Source of the DNA: Ryuthela nishihirai
Lineage: Eukaryota > Arthropoda > Arachnida > Araneae > Heptathelidae
Direction of reading: 5' to 3'
Length of the DNA stretch: 64,000 nt
Assembly: GCA_038380435.1 (NCBI GenBank)
Contig: JAWZYU010000028.1
Span: 25,714,201 to 25,778,200, forward strand
Made by a program: the position numbers and the translations under genes. The notes beneath the pieces were generated by a model that did no database searches, was not told where the DNA came from, and worked only from the letters and a program-made list of their open reading frames with translations. Below are positions 36,282 to 48,149 of this stretch, one piece after another (the stretch's first letter is position 1; each line of letters begins with the position of its first letter).

Positions 36282-39200
36282 GGTCTGTAAATGGTAGCTA
36301 GGTAGTCACTGGAAGGAGAGCTATGCACCAATCCCCTGTGATGATGCATAGAACCGGCCAGGCCTAGCACCTAATGTCCGACCCCGCCTTCTCGTGGTGC
36401 GGACCGTTAGTAACTTTCAAAAGAGATACTCTCGTGTGGAAGTGAACGGAAGGGGAGGGCTGCCAGATTAGTGTGGCCTATTGATCTGGACAACTATGGC
36501 TACTTTTCTTTTTTTTCTGCCCTGCTGAGGAGTGGTCAACCACACAGGGTCCTGGTGCTGACCATGTAAACCTACTGGAAAGGACAGATATATGGCTCTG
36601 AGCTTGATTATGGATCCTGATTTTGCTGCACTGGTGGGCTTCTGTGGAGGGAAAATCTTCCGCTGCGTTTTCTGTTTGTTTGTGGGTTGACAGCCCCAAG
36701 TGAATAGATTCACAGGATATGTTTATCAGCTGGTGGATAATCCTGAGCAGAAGTCATCGCAGGCACCTGAACTCTTTGCTTCTATTGGCATCGTCAAATT
36801 CTACATTGGAGGAAGTTCCAGTGTAGATGGCTTCAGCCTTTAGTAGTGGGGGAACGGGTCTTTGCCCCATGTCTGCGATTAAGGGGCTGTTTGATATTGT
36901 CGGCATTCCCTCTCTCAATAAACATAGTTTCTTTAAACATCCCACTAACCATTTTCTCTCCATAGGTAGTTGGAATGTGAGGACTCTGCACAGAGCTTTT
37001 TCTCTTGATGTCCTCACACAAGAATTCCACCGTTATAATTTAGATATTCTCGGCTTGCAAGAGACCAGATGGACAGATAAAGGTCAGATTCTTAAAAATA
37101 ATCTTAAATTTCTCTTTTCAGGGAGAGACGACAATAAGCATCACCAAGGCGTGGGTCTTCTTCTCAGCAGACACGCTAGCGATGCTCTTCTAGGATATGA
37201 GTGCATTAATGAAAGGTTTTTTACTGCAAAAATTCAGACAAGCGCAATTAAAGACTTGAATGTTATCTGCTGTTATGCCCCCACTGAGGATGCCGATGAG
37301 GATGAGAAGGATAGGTTTTATGAACAACTTCAGGATATTTTGAATTCTGTCAAGAAAGGAGATATTACCCTTGTTCTTGGTGACTTCAATGCCAAAGTTG
37401 GTACTGACTCTGACCTTTGGGGAGGAGTAATAGGCCCTTTTGGTATTGGTAGCTGCAATGGCAATGGGCAATGTCTCCTACAGGTAAGTAAACTCAATGG
37501 ATTCAGAATAACTAACACTTATTACAAACACCGTGAAATACATAAGTACACATGGGTTTCACCTGATGGGCTGCATAAGAATATGATTGATAACATATTA
37601 ATTAACAGCAAATAGGCTAGTTCTGTTAGGAATACCAGGGCATATAGGGGAGCTGAAATTGGATCTGACCATTACCTTGTTAAAAGTGTGTTGCAACTTA
37701 AACTTAAAAAGTGTTGTGCTAGGGTTAAAAAATTTACTTTTAATACTGAAGCTCTGAAAGATCCAGTTATAGCCAAAGCTTACCAAGATAGGTTACTTAG
37801 TCATTATGACAGTCATGGTTTGCTTACTACTGAAGTTGAGGAAGAATGGGATCATTTTAAACAGGCTTTTTTGGACACTAACAGTACTCTTTTAGGAAAA
37901 AAGGAGCAGAAGAGTCAGAATTATCTGAGTGATAAGGCACTTGAGATTATTTCGGAAAGAAAGAACTGCAGGAATGCCCTTAATCAATACCCTACTAGTC
38001 CTAATAGAAAGCATTACAGAGACCTTAATAAACTTGTAAAGGATCAGTTAGCTGCTGATAAAAATCTTTGGCTTGATGGTTTGGCTGACAAAGCCGAGGA
38101 AGCAGTTAGACAGCACAACAGCAGAGAGCTGTACCAGATAGTTAATGTTTTGTGTGGTAGAAAACGGACAGGTATACAGGGATTGAAGGATAAACAAGGT
38201 AAGGTTATAGAAGGTGAGGATTCTGTCATGGCTAGGTGGGCTGAGCATTTCAGTGATGTTCTAAACAATGTAGTTAGTTCTACTCCCATTGTTTGCAATG
38301 ATGATAGATGCATTGGTGGCTTTAATGTTGGCCCTCTAACACAATCTGAAGTTATTTTGGCTATTTCTAAACTTAAACTTCACAAATCCCCAGGGTTAGA
38401 TGAAATTACTACGGAAATGCTTATAGCTGGGAATGTTTCGGTTACCACTTGGATGATTGAAATTCTGAATATCTTTTATGATAAAGGCATGGTTCCTAAG
38501 GATTTTACCAGAGCTATTGTTATCCCTATTTTCAAAAAAGGTGATCGCAGTTCTTGTGATAACTATAGGGGTATCAGCCTACTCTCTGTTCCAGGTAAAG
38601 TTCTTTCCATGATTGTGCTTAATAGAATTAAGAATCTGGTTGACAGTCAATTGCGTGATGAGCAATGTGGATTCAGAAGTGGTAGGGGATGTGTGAATCA
38701 GATATTTTCACTTAGGCAGATTCTTGAGAAATGTTTAGAGTTTCAGAAACCTTTGGTTGCTAGCTTTGTTGATTTCAAAAAGGCTTTCGAGTCTGTTGAT
38801 CGTCATAATTTGTGGTTTATTGTGAGATCATATGGTATACCAGACAAGTTAGTTAACATTACGAAAGCTCTATTATAACACTGAGTCGGGTGTGAGAGTT
38901 GGTAAGACTTGTAGCAATTGGTTTAGCATTACTTCTGGTGTTCGACAAGGGTGCATTTTGTCTCCTTTTCTCTTTAGCTTGATTATTGATTATGTTATGC
39001 GAAATTCACTTCAAGGGAAAGATTTTGGCCTTAAATGGGCTGGAGATACGAAAATTTCTGATTTAGATTATGCTGATGATTTAGCTCTTTTGGTAAATGA
39101 TGTTGATGATATGAACTCTTTCATTCGAGCTGTTGATGAGACTGGTAGTAGAGTAGGTTTGGTTATAAACAGAGAGAAAACTAAAGTGATGAAAATTGGT

Positions 39201-39874
39201 CAGGCAGGCTGTGATTCAGTTCATCTGAATGGTTGCAGTCTTGAGCAGGTGTCACAGTTTAATTATCTTGGGAGCTATGTAACAGATAATGGTGATGTGC
39301 GGCATGAGATTAACAGACGAATAGGGATTGCTGCCGGGACTTTTAAGAACCTATGGAGAGTGTGGAGAAATAGGCATATACACCTAAAGACTAAAATTAG
39401 ACTGTATAATAGTTTGGTTCTTTCTAGGGTTAGTTATGGTAGTGAAACTTGGACACTTTGTAAACAAGATAACAGGAAACTAGATGCTTTTGATTCCAGA
39501 TACTTACGCAGTATCTTGGGCATTAGGTGGTTCAACTTTGTAACTAATGGTGAGATTAGGCAAAGGAGTTTGCAACCTCCTTTAAGCAGCATATTGTGCA
39601 GAGAGAGACTCAGTTGGTTTGGCCATGTTGCCCGTATGAATAATTATAGATTGGCGAATAGGGTTATGAACAGTGTGCCTAAAGGCCTCAGAAGGAGGGG
39701 GAGATCTAGGATGCGGTGGGCAGACAATGTCAAACAGGACCTTGTTAGAATTGGTGTGCAGTGGCCGGATGCAGTAGATGTAGCTCAGGATAGACTTGCT
39801 TGGAGAACTAAATTGCACGGTCTGGTTGGACCTCCGTAGCCCATGGCTGCTTGAGGATGATGATGATGATGATG
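36282..39874 (+). mobile_element. RTE-like LINE, apparently full length
   Basis: Flanked by AAAATAGAAA at 36272-36281 and 39875-39884, a 10-bp target duplication. The 5' end begins GGTCTGTAAATGGTAGC; the 3' end is a (GAT)n tail after CCCATGGCTGCTTGAGGATG. A roughly 545-bp 5' region precedes the ORF. About 3.6 kb in total, in the size range of RTE elements. Three fragments of the same family are in the window (20991-24783, 25075-25369, 63150-63778). Confidence 0.9.
36827..39839 (+). pseudogene. RTE-like LINE polyprotein (endonuclease + reverse transcriptase), two lesions
   Basis: From ATG 36827 the frame gives an apurinic-type endonuclease (SWNVRTL, LQETRW, CYAPT, LGDFNAKVG), broken by an in-frame TAG at 37613 just before GSDHYLV, its catalytic histidine motif. 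The reverse transcriptase follows: KSPGLDEI, IPIFKKGDRSSCDNYRGISL, CGFRSGRGCVNQIF, FVDFKKAFESVD, then a 1-base frameshift near 38870, GVRQGCILSP and the catalytic YADD at 39068-39079. The C-terminal region (SYGSETWTLCKQDNRKLDAF and WFGHVARM) is typical of RTE-type ORFs. Only these two lesions were found in about 1000 codons, so it is recent but inactive. Automated annotation often names such frames craniofacial development protein 2-like. Confidence 0.9.
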
Positions 39875-39884
39875 AAAATAGAAA

Positions 39885-40722
39885 TTAATTAAAATAGAAC
39901 ATAAATTTAGACTACACGAAAACATCACCCGACACGCCGTACGGCGTGCGTGCCGCGACCCTTCTCTTACTCTGCCACATATCGTGAGAAGCCGCTACCT
40001 GTAGAAAGCCTATCCCAGCCAGTGGTTCCAGCGCTCTAGACGGTAAACTAGGGTCTTTTACCAGTAGTGATAAAATTAATATGCATGTCAGTGAACTTCA
40101 CAAAGAGTTGGAGTCATTAGAGAATATGTATAATCAGACAGAAAGTAATGGAGGGTAAATATTAATTTGTAAGATGGGTAATTATGAAAATGAGGAAGGA
40201 AATGTCAGTAGAAGATGAGACTGCTATTCACAGTGCTCCTTATAAGGAAATGGTTTGCAAAATAGTTAAGTTCTCTTCTGATGATTATATTTTATAGGCT
40301 GGTTCACAACTAATCAGGCGATGTGATATGAATAGTGAGGCTGTAAAGGGTTAGATAACTTGTTTGCACAGCGTGTGATTGGGTTACATGTACCCTATGG
40401 CAGTTGGCTCAGTATGCTAGCCATCACTGCAGCAGATGTATATATGCGTAGCTGAGGACTGGCCACAAATCGACAGATTTCAAAGCCAGTGCTTTTACTT
40501 TTTTATGTGAAAACAGTCGAATAACCAGATGAGGTTTGAAACAAATATGGGGGGCCATGGAGTACTGTAGTATGGGATGGACGGCTGGCTACGTCCTGAG
40601 GAGTTCAAGCGCATGAGTCCAAGCCATGTCTTTGTCTTCAGCACAGACTTTCTAATGCCACTGCTTAACGCTCCTAGCTGCAGAGTCACCGCCACAATTA
40701 AGAGCATCAACTCACCAGATTG
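39885..40722. other. Unassigned region with CpG-rich patch and short open frames
   Basis: 39920-40050 is CpG-rich and holds the 16-bp perfect palindrome CACGCCGTACGGCGTG. A plus-strand frame from about 39989 to 40158 is open and reads PIPASGSSALDGKLGSFTSS followed by MHVSELHKELESLENMYNQT, with a GT at its end that could act as a donor. A second small frame at 40184-40297 has MSVEDETAIHS. Neither is recognised. Could be an unidentified exon or a repeat. Confidence 0.3.
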
Positions 40723-40939
40723 TAGTGATGAGTCGTTCGTGAACGTTTTGTTCAAAATGAATGAATCAGTGATGTGAGTCATTCATTTTGAACATGACAA
40801 CGTTCATGACTCCTTTCTGATCACTATGAAATATAGATTTTTTGTATCATTGACCTCACCATGAAATATTTGTAGTTATGAAAAAATAATAAAATAAAAT
40901 ATTGGTAATTAACGTAAATGATTCGGAATGACAGAATCG

Positions 40940-41115
40940 TTTGCATTCGCCCAAATGATTCTTTTGATTTCTGTGATTCTTTTCACAAACGACCCCTCTC
41001 ATTCCTCCGATTCTTTTTGCAAAGATTCTTCTGATTCTTTTTGCAAACGACTCTTCTGATTCCTCCGATTCTCTTTGCAAACGATTCTTCTGATTCCTTC
41101 GCAAATGATTCGAAA
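40940..41115. repeat. Imperfect tandem GATTC-rich subrepeats
   Basis: Units based on GATTCTTTTTGCAAACGA and CTTCTGATTCC repeat about every 45-50 bp and also occur singly. Part of the subterminal region of the composite element. The minus-strand frame here is a repeat artefact. Confidence 0.7.
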
Positions 41116-41679
41116 TGACTAATCAGCTGAATTGACTGAATGATTAATGCAGTTAAAAGAAAAAAATAAATAAAAATAATACATAAAAAATATTGTAAAG
41201 GTCAACACGTAGGCTTTTGATTTGCTTCAGTAATACAAAATTGAATATTTTTTGCCTATCTTGTATTTTACCAATTTAAGGTTCGGTATTTTGTGAAAAA
41301 AAAAATATCAGTAGTCAATCATATCTTCCCAATCTGGTGGCCGGTCGTAACGAGTTTTTTACCAAACAAAATCTTGAGGCGTGGAGAATATAATATATTT
41401 ATACACTTCTCGACGTTGAAAGTGCCCCACCCAGAAGGACATGTTGTACAAACATGCAAACAGAATGGTGGGTGTGCGCAGTTGAGATATGCAAATGATG
41501 ATAATCTGGAGCCAATGACATGTGTGGCTCAAGAGATAAAAGATGCAAGAAGGAATAGGGATGGTATTGTGTGTATGCACAACAGTCATGCAAACGATTG
41601 AGATTAGGTGGTTCTACTTGGAAATTGTTCAGCGAAGGCTGAAAATGCCTGGTATATGCTGTCGGCAGGTTTATTGCCA

Positions 41680-42690
41680 TTTGGATGCTTTTGAGAGATG
41701 AATTATAGGCCTATGTGAAGCTGGATGAACTACACATCGTGTTGCTGCCCATTGTTATCGGGATGCACGAACTGTTGGATACTGTTGGCAACAGTGGCGA
41801 AAAGAAGGTTCTAGCGTGTGTTGCAAAAGGAGTGGTACCTTCTGGCAGACAACAACATAAGCGCATTGTTTGACATGCTCGTTCGTCACCACAGAGAACT
41901 GCAGGCGATATTCTACGGGCTGTGTCAGCAGCCATGGACGTTCCCATAACGACCTGAATTTTAAACCAAAGATTGCATGAGGCACACCTGCACACTAGGC
42001 AACTGTTACATCAACTGCCATTGACTGCAAACCATCACAGTGCTCGTCTGGCTTGGTGCCGATGTCGTGCAAACTGGGGTCACAAATGGAACACTATGTT
42101 TAGTGTTGAATCCCGTTTCTGCCTGGGTGCTGACGATCGACAGATCCATGTATAGCGATGACCTGGCGAGAGGAAGAATCCATCTTTGGTTCGCGACTGG
42201 CACACCGCCCATCAGCCAGGCATAATGATATGGGGTGCTATTGGATATGACAGCAGATCACCTCTTGTCCCCGTCATGGGAACACTGACAGCTGCACAAT
42301 ACATTAGCGTGGTTCTGCAGCCCGTTTTGTTACTATTCCTGAGAGGCATGCAGCAGCCCATTTTCCAGCATGGCAATGCCTGTGTAGACACCGCTAGGGT
42401 CTCCAGACAATGCTGTAACATGTTCAAGTATTGGCAGGGCCAGCACAATCTCCAGATTTATCCCAATAGAAAATTTGCAGGAGCACATTGGACGATATGT
42501 GCAATTCTCTCACAGGATGGCACAGAATCTCGAATTGTGGGAGCAAGCCAACATTGCTTGGTGCGCAATTCCTCAGGACCATATCCATCGACTGTAATGC
42601 CCTACAGCATTACAGTCGATGGATAGGCTGGTGCAGATTTGCCAGTGCGGGGCATGCCATACTGTATTGCTGTTCATGGCGGTACAACCA
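41680..42690 (+). pseudogene. Tc1-like transposase, heavily degenerate
   Basis: Pieces in changing frames: a VAAHCYRDARTVGYCWQQW helix-turn-helix stretch near 41740, a VESRFCLG core motif near 42103-42126, IMIWGAIGYDSRSPL near 42225-42260, and a SPDLSQ-like stretch near 42450. Many stops. A perfect 18-bp hairpin (42583-42624) lies in its 3' part. Confidence 0.8.
42583..42624. repeat. Perfect 18-bp hairpin in the Tc1 relic
   Basis: ATCCATCGACTGTAATGC at 42583-42600 and its exact complement at 42607-42624; loop CCTACA. The right arm looks like an inverted duplication of coding sequence. Confidence 0.9.
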
Positions 42691-42861
42691 CCTACTGAGG
42701 CAGTCACATTGTGCTGCATTATCTCATCTTCTAACCGCTGTAATTCGCTGCATTATCTCATCTTCTAACCACTGTAAGTCGCTGCAAATTAAATCATGGA
42801 ATGCCAATATGTATTACTATGTATGTGTTACATTTCATCCCTATCCCCTCACTACTTCTGG

Positions 42862-43140
42862 GTGGCAGAAAAACTTCCCGCCTTGCCCACAGTCAGTAGG
42901 GAACACCGATGGTCTTGCAAAGGCCACCATCCATTCGATGGGACATTAAGAAGTGTTTCCGTGTGCGGGAGAGCCTACCCAGTGCATATTAAAGAGCAGG
43001 CTGGATGGCCTTGACGGGAGGCTACCATCTGTCTCCCAACAGTTGTTCCAGTGGGTCCCCTTCCCCAACCTTCGGGGTCCATGTGATCTGGCCATTTAGC
43101 CCATGGTGTGCAAAAAAGTGCCACTCAGAGGTAAAACAAT
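42862..43140 (+). repeat. SINE A, 5'-truncated
   Basis: Starts in the body (CTTCCCGCCTTGCCCACAGT) and runs to TGCCACTCAGAGGTAAAACA. The tRNA-like head is missing. Inserted in the Tc1 at 41404-43182. Confidence 0.88.
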
Positions 43141-43182
43141 ACTAAATCCTTCTTGGTGGGGCAATTTCAATGTCGTGCAGTG

Positions 43183-44232
43183 TATTATACATGTTATAAA
43201 ATTAAATAACATATTTTATAAATATATATTATAATAAATTTACGAATTAAATAATATATGTCATATTATAATTAAGCTTATAATTTAATAAAATAAATAA
43301 CTTTCGTATTTGCAAAAAATTTACCCCATACTTTCCCCTTCCTCCCTGAAAAAAAAATATAGTGGGGGGGATGAGGTGTTCAAACGATTTCTCTCTTGTA
43401 TCTTTTGAACACAAAAGTTTGGAGAGAGTTATATGTCAAATGAAAACGTGTGACTTTGGCAGTGCATAGGCCCACCCCAAAAAATAGAACTCTACAGAAG
43501 CAAAAATTATTGCAGTTCAAAATCACCTTTTTTCTCATACAAAGTTCTGTCCGAAGGAACCGAAAGAATCAGACTGAACGAATTGACCTCACTGACTCAA
43601 AAGAATACTTTGACTCCTTTCGTTCGCGAACGACTCGAACCAGAATGAACGAATCCGCCGTACTGACTATGCTGGCTCAAATGAATCCTTTGACTCCTTT
43701 CATTCGCGAACGAGTCGAATCATAATGAATGATGTTTATTAGTAATAAATATAGCTAAATGAAATGCCAGAAAAAATTGACCTAAACAAATAAGTCAATT
43801 TTAATAGTTGTTGTGATTTGAACATAATTCTATTGCAGTAATTTCTTCCAATAAAGCAGTTGAAAAATGCTGTTTCTATTTTTAAGCTTTGAATATTTTT
43901 TTTTTGTGTTTATTGTTCTATAATATAGCTTGCTAGATTTTCTCAGGTGATATTTTAACAACCGGTAAATGAAACCATTTTAAACAAATCTCTTGAAGTT
44001 GTGTTTCAATTTCTCCGTGTTAACAAAAAAATTTAATAATAATCAAAATAAGGCACTCTAAAAAGCTTTTGAACACAAAGCGAAAGATTTAGTAATGGGG
44101 AAAATTAGAAGTTATTTATCTAAAATTTTAAAAATTTTCTACAAAGTATATTTTTTTAAAAATGTGGTGAAATAAGATAATTTAGTTAAAATAGAAAAAT
44201 TGAATTTTTCTGTATTAATTAGAGTGTTGGCC
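43183..44232. other. Inner part of composite hAT, AT-rich
   Basis: Contains a TCAAATGAAAACGTGTGAC motif at about 43436 with adjacent G-run, a GAATC/TTTGACTCC cluster at 43555-43735, and otherwise AT-rich non-coding sequence. Confidence 0.5.
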
Positions 44233-44437
44233 GTCCCATGGCCGAGTGGTTAGCACGCTTGGCTACTGATCTAAGGGACCTGGGTTCGAGCCCCGGGTAA
44301 GGCATGGTTGTGTGTGTTGTTTCTCTGCTGAGGTCCTGCCATCCTCACAGACCTTCTACTATGGCATATAAACTGGCAGGCTCCTGTCAGACCTCTGTGG
44401 CAAGCAGCTGCTTGAGGGGGTATTTATTTATTATTTA
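44233..44437 (+). repeat. SINE B copy, full length
   Basis: CCATGGCCGAGTGGTTAGCA head, GGTTCGAGCCCC B box, full body and TTTATTTATTATTT tail. Nearly identical to the 35676 copy. Confidence 0.92.
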
Positions 44438-44461
44438 TATTTGAAAGAGTTCACCTACTAA

Positions 44462-45657
44462 ATTGAAGTGCCACTGAATTAGGGATAGCAATCTAGCAAC
44501 GTATTGAAATCCCTCTGGCCCTGTTAACGGCCGCCACACGATTAGTCAAGGACTCCACAAGCTTGCGTAAATGTTCCACAGGTATGGCGACCCATGCATC
44601 CTCCAGAGCTCTCCATAATTCTCTCAAGGTGGTCGCTGATGGGACATGGATCCAACACTCTGCTCGATGGTATCCCAAAGATTTTCGATGGGGTTTAAAT
44701 CTAGGCTTCTAGGTAGCCAATTAATTATTTTAAAGTCAGCAGACTGCTCCTGCAACCATGCAGTAGCCAACCTGGACCCATGAGATGGACAGTTGTCTTG
44801 CTTGTAGACACCATCTCCATTGGGATGCTCGATGGCCATAAATAAGTGTAAATGGTCAGACATGAGTTCTACGTACCAGGATGCATTGAGTCACCAGTAC
44901 ACATACCAAAGGTCCCACAGACATCCAACTGAAGACACTCTAGGCCATCACTGAACCACTACCAACTTGTACTGTTCCAACCTGACATGCAGGATCCATG
45001 ACTTTATGGGGTTGGTGCCATACCCTCAGTCTCCCATCGGAGTGATGTTTAAATCAGGATTCATCACTCCAGGCTATCTGTTGCCAATTTTCGATGGTCC
45101 AGTTTCGATATTCTTTAGCCCAGCAAGGCATTGAGCCCAGTCCAGTGTCATCTACTATGTCATCTTTCTACCATCATATCTACCAGTGTCATCCTTTAGA
45201 AGTGGGACTCTCATAGGTCGGCGGCTCCTGAAGCTGAGACAATGAAGTGAGCATTCCACAGTCTGTGCACTGACTTCCCAGCTGGAACCCACGTTCATAT
45301 GGGAGGTGATTTCAGATAACGTCTGGCCTCTACGATGCAGGTCACACGGCGAAGCCCACAATAATTCAAGGCTGGTTGTCCTTTGCAGTTTGTCCGGCTG
45401 CTTGTTTTTTTTTGTCAGAATTTTTATATTTCTGGATATTCATTTATTTTTCATATTTCTGGAAAATCCAAGTTCTTTGACAATTTCGAAGATTGAGTAT
45501 ACGTTGGGTACTTATTATCTGCCCTCCGTCAAATGTATCTAAGTCCTGCTCCTTTCCCATTACATTTCTTACAATGAACGCTTGGAAAAGTCAAAGCTGG
45601 CAGCTATATATTACGAGTTTCAGCCACGAATGCGCGCAAATGCGGGGCTTGCAACTG
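44462..45657 (-). pseudogene. Tc1-like element and transposase, minus strand, one end lost
   Basis: Left end GAAGTGCCACTGAATTAGG (the first bases of the repeat are lost). On the minus strand: HPNGDGVYKQDNCPSH and PRSLDLNPIENLWDTIEQSV (44810-44640), the C-terminal half; SSWEVSAQTVECSLH further upstream. Similarity ends at about 45657 where the outer end repeat should be. Same subfamily as 14601-15795. Several stops and shifts. Confidence 0.85.
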
Positions 45658-46079
45658 ATTCGAATCATTCGAAGAATCAAATGAGTCAAAGGAATCTTTT
45701 GAACGACTCTTTTAAGTGAGTCAATTCAAAAGAATCGAATTTTTGGTCATTTTGCCCATTACTACCAGATAGGAAGAGTGCACTACGTTGGTGTCATGCC
45801 AACTTAATATTTCAGAAAAGAGCACCTTAATATTTCAGAAATCTAACGGAAATCGTACACATAGAGCTTCTCTAACGACTACAAAAGGCAAGGTGACCAC
45901 AACCACGACACTTTCAAGAAAGCTTATAGAAGTCTGTGCATTGGTAATTCAAACATTTTTTTACCTAGGCAAGGTGTTGTCATATTTATTAAATGCTTCT
46001 CTTTATTTTTAATTCTTTTGTGGTATTGTTTTTATCATATAACGATAGATGCAAGTCTTCTGTCAAAGTCTTCCAGCAC

Positions 46080-46235
46080 TTTAGCAGCTTAAGACACCAT
46101 CTGAAGTACTACCACCTTTCTTAGCCTATCAGTACCCCCCTTTTCACTGAGAGTATAGGTTAGCAGTTAGCACAAACTCCAATGCTGGCACAGTTGGGAC
46201 TCAAACATAGGAACTGCAGATTAGGAATCGTGCGA
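46080..46235 (-). repeat. SINE A fragment
   Basis: Reversed: CCATCTGAAGTACTACCACC is unclear, but CTCCAATGCTGGCACAGTTG, GGGACTCAAACATAGGAACT and GCAGATTAGGAATCG match the head-proximal part. Confidence 0.6.
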
Positions 46236-46323
46236 GGGAACCCATGATCTGCAGATATTAGAGCACCTGACTATCAGAATATCCTGAGTTCTTATCCAAT
46301 ATTAACAAAATGTGTCCTCTAAA

Positions 46324-47743
46324 ACAGTGGTTCCCAACTTCGTTCCCCAGTGGTCTGCTAAGATAGTTATGGAAGTCTGCATGCTTCTCGAAACATTTCA
46401 GAAATTTCTAACGGAAATGGTAAATTTACTGCGATTACATCACGTTAATTTTTATTGCTTTTGGTTGGAATTATGTCAATTTTATATGCCAACACTGGCT
46501 ATCTCAAACTGATTACAACTTGTGATTGGCTGTTGATGGCATATGAATTTCTGGAAAAGAGAATTTCTCCATTGAAATGTTTATTGTTTTTCAAATTACA
46601 AAGAATTATACTATGTTTCACATAAAGAATGGAGTGGCAAGTCTCCTCCAAAGTTTATTGACCAATTGAGGCGTATTACACTTAACCGAGGAAGTCAATG
46701 AAAAGCAAGATTTCACAAGTGAAAATGATCAATCCTCAAATCGTTAGGGAGCTTCTAATGGTAAGTATTTTACATCTACAATAATAAAATGAGAAATCTC
46801 TGTGGTCGCATTAATTCTTCATAAAAGGCTTGGAACCCGGAATTTTGGCAGATTGAGTATCAAGCGAATGTGCAGGGCAAAATATTAACTCGATAGGTTC
46901 AATAGCTAATTAGAGATTGGTATTTTGGACAAAAATTCTACTTCCTCCATTTACAATCTCTAATCGAAAAAGCCACAAACCGTTGCTAGATTCTTCACAT
47001 TCTCAAAGACATTATTATATTAAGGTGTCCCATTGCAATTAGAAGTTTTTTCCACGCAATACGGGGTCACACAGGAGGAACTCAAGTGGGAAATTTGGTG
47101 TCATTCGATCAAATACTGTGAGAATTAAAAAGAGACAAATATGGTAAAACTTTAGATACTTTGCGTAAAATAGGAGGCAAAGGGCTATGAGCGACGTTGG
47201 CATCAGATTAGACCTACAATCTAGTTAATGCCAGTAACTCTTGTAGTTGCGAATATACTAAAAAAGAAATTATAGTCACTAAACAAATACCAAGGTGTGT
47301 CAGGTATGCAAATAAATATATAAAAGAAATTACACTTCATTGTGCATTTTACAATAATCCAAATTTAAAAACAGTATTTTAAATTGCTCACTTCCATAAA
47401 CTATGCATAGTAATAATAATACAGTAATGTACATTAGAAAAAAGTAGTTATTTCTCGCAAAAGGTGCTATAATAAGCTCCTAATTTGTTGAAACGGAGTT
47501 AGTTCTAGCAAGAAAACTCTCAAGCATGTGGTTTTTGCCTTTGATCTTGATTTTTCCACTTCAAACTTTATTTCATAGTATAAAGACATTGCCCGTTCTT
47601 GGAACTTTTAGGGAATCCTCTTTGCAAGGATCTGTATTTTAGTCATACAAAATGCATTAAGTAATGACGTGAAAAGGGTCCATCCATAGAAACACAGACT
47701 TCACAGTGGGGCCCCTTCGTGTCGAAAAGGTTGGGAACCATTG
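46324..47743. mobile_element. Non-autonomous hAT element
   Basis: Left end CAGTGGTTCCCAACTTCG; right end read backwards CAATGGTTCCCAACCTTTTC. These are the same ATTCCCAAC/GTTCCCAAC type as the hAT at 21317-24579. About 1420 bp with no transposase recognised. The flanking 8 bases do not match, so the target duplication has decayed or a border is slightly wrong. Confidence 0.75.
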
Positions 47744-48149
47744 CTCAGTGGAATCTAGGGTATTTTTTGTTGAATTTCAATTGAATCATCGGCTTCTTCC
47801 GATTTCTGGTAACTCAGGATCTCGGGGGTGGGGGGGGGGGGAAGGTGGTGGTGGTGAAGGGGTTTGACTAAAGCCGGAATGGGGTCCTACATTCCCCCCT
47901 GTTTTAGTGGTCTTGAAAAATACGGTTAATATTATATGCTCAATATTTCTTTTCTTCACTCCGTTCTGGCTACTAGCATTCTCGAAACCATAGGTAGTAG
48001 TAGCAATCGAATCTTGAGAAGCTTCTATCGATATTGGAATCGGAAACTTCCCCAGTTGTTCATTTTTGAATCGCACAGAGCCGAAATTTAGGCCAAAGAG
48101 AGAGAGAAAAATACCCTTCTTTTTCAGTTGATTTTAGGAGATTGTTCAA

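Larger units (their letters stand above)
41404..43182 (+). mobile_element. Tc1/mariner-like element with a SINE A inside
   Basis: Left end CACTTCTCGACGTTGAAAGT; right end read backwards CACTGCACGACATTGAAATT; both go on GCCCCACC. TA at 41402-41403 and 43183-43184. A SINE A (42862-43140) is inserted near its right end, which accounts for the 1779-bp length. Confidence 0.87.
40723..45764. mobile_element. Composite hAT-like element holding two Tc1 elements and SINEs
   Basis: Flanked by CCAGATTG (40715-40722) and CCAGATAG (45765-45772), 7 of 8 bases equal. Left end TAGTGATGAGTCGTTC; right end read backwards TAGTAATGGGCAAAATG. Subterminal clusters of GAATC/TTTGACTCC-type repeats lie at 40729-41130, 43555-43735 and 45655-45750. 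Removing Tc1 41404-43182, SINE B 44233-44437 and Tc1 44462-45657 leaves about 1.9 kb, non-coding. Class is inferred from the 8-bp duplication and end sequence. Confidence 0.65.

Noticed and set aside
36827..39839. LINE frames as a host gene (craniofacial development protein-like)
   Set aside because: Endonuclease and reverse transcriptase motifs, target duplication and (GAT)n tail show a retrotransposon.
40856..41104. 82-codon arginine/glutamate-rich frame on the minus strand
   Set aside because: It is the translation of GATTC-rich tandem subrepeats of the composite hAT element.
47786..48076. 96-codon proline-rich frame on the minus strand
   Set aside because: The proline run comes from a GGTGGTGGT/G-run simple repeat; no splice sites or domain support it.
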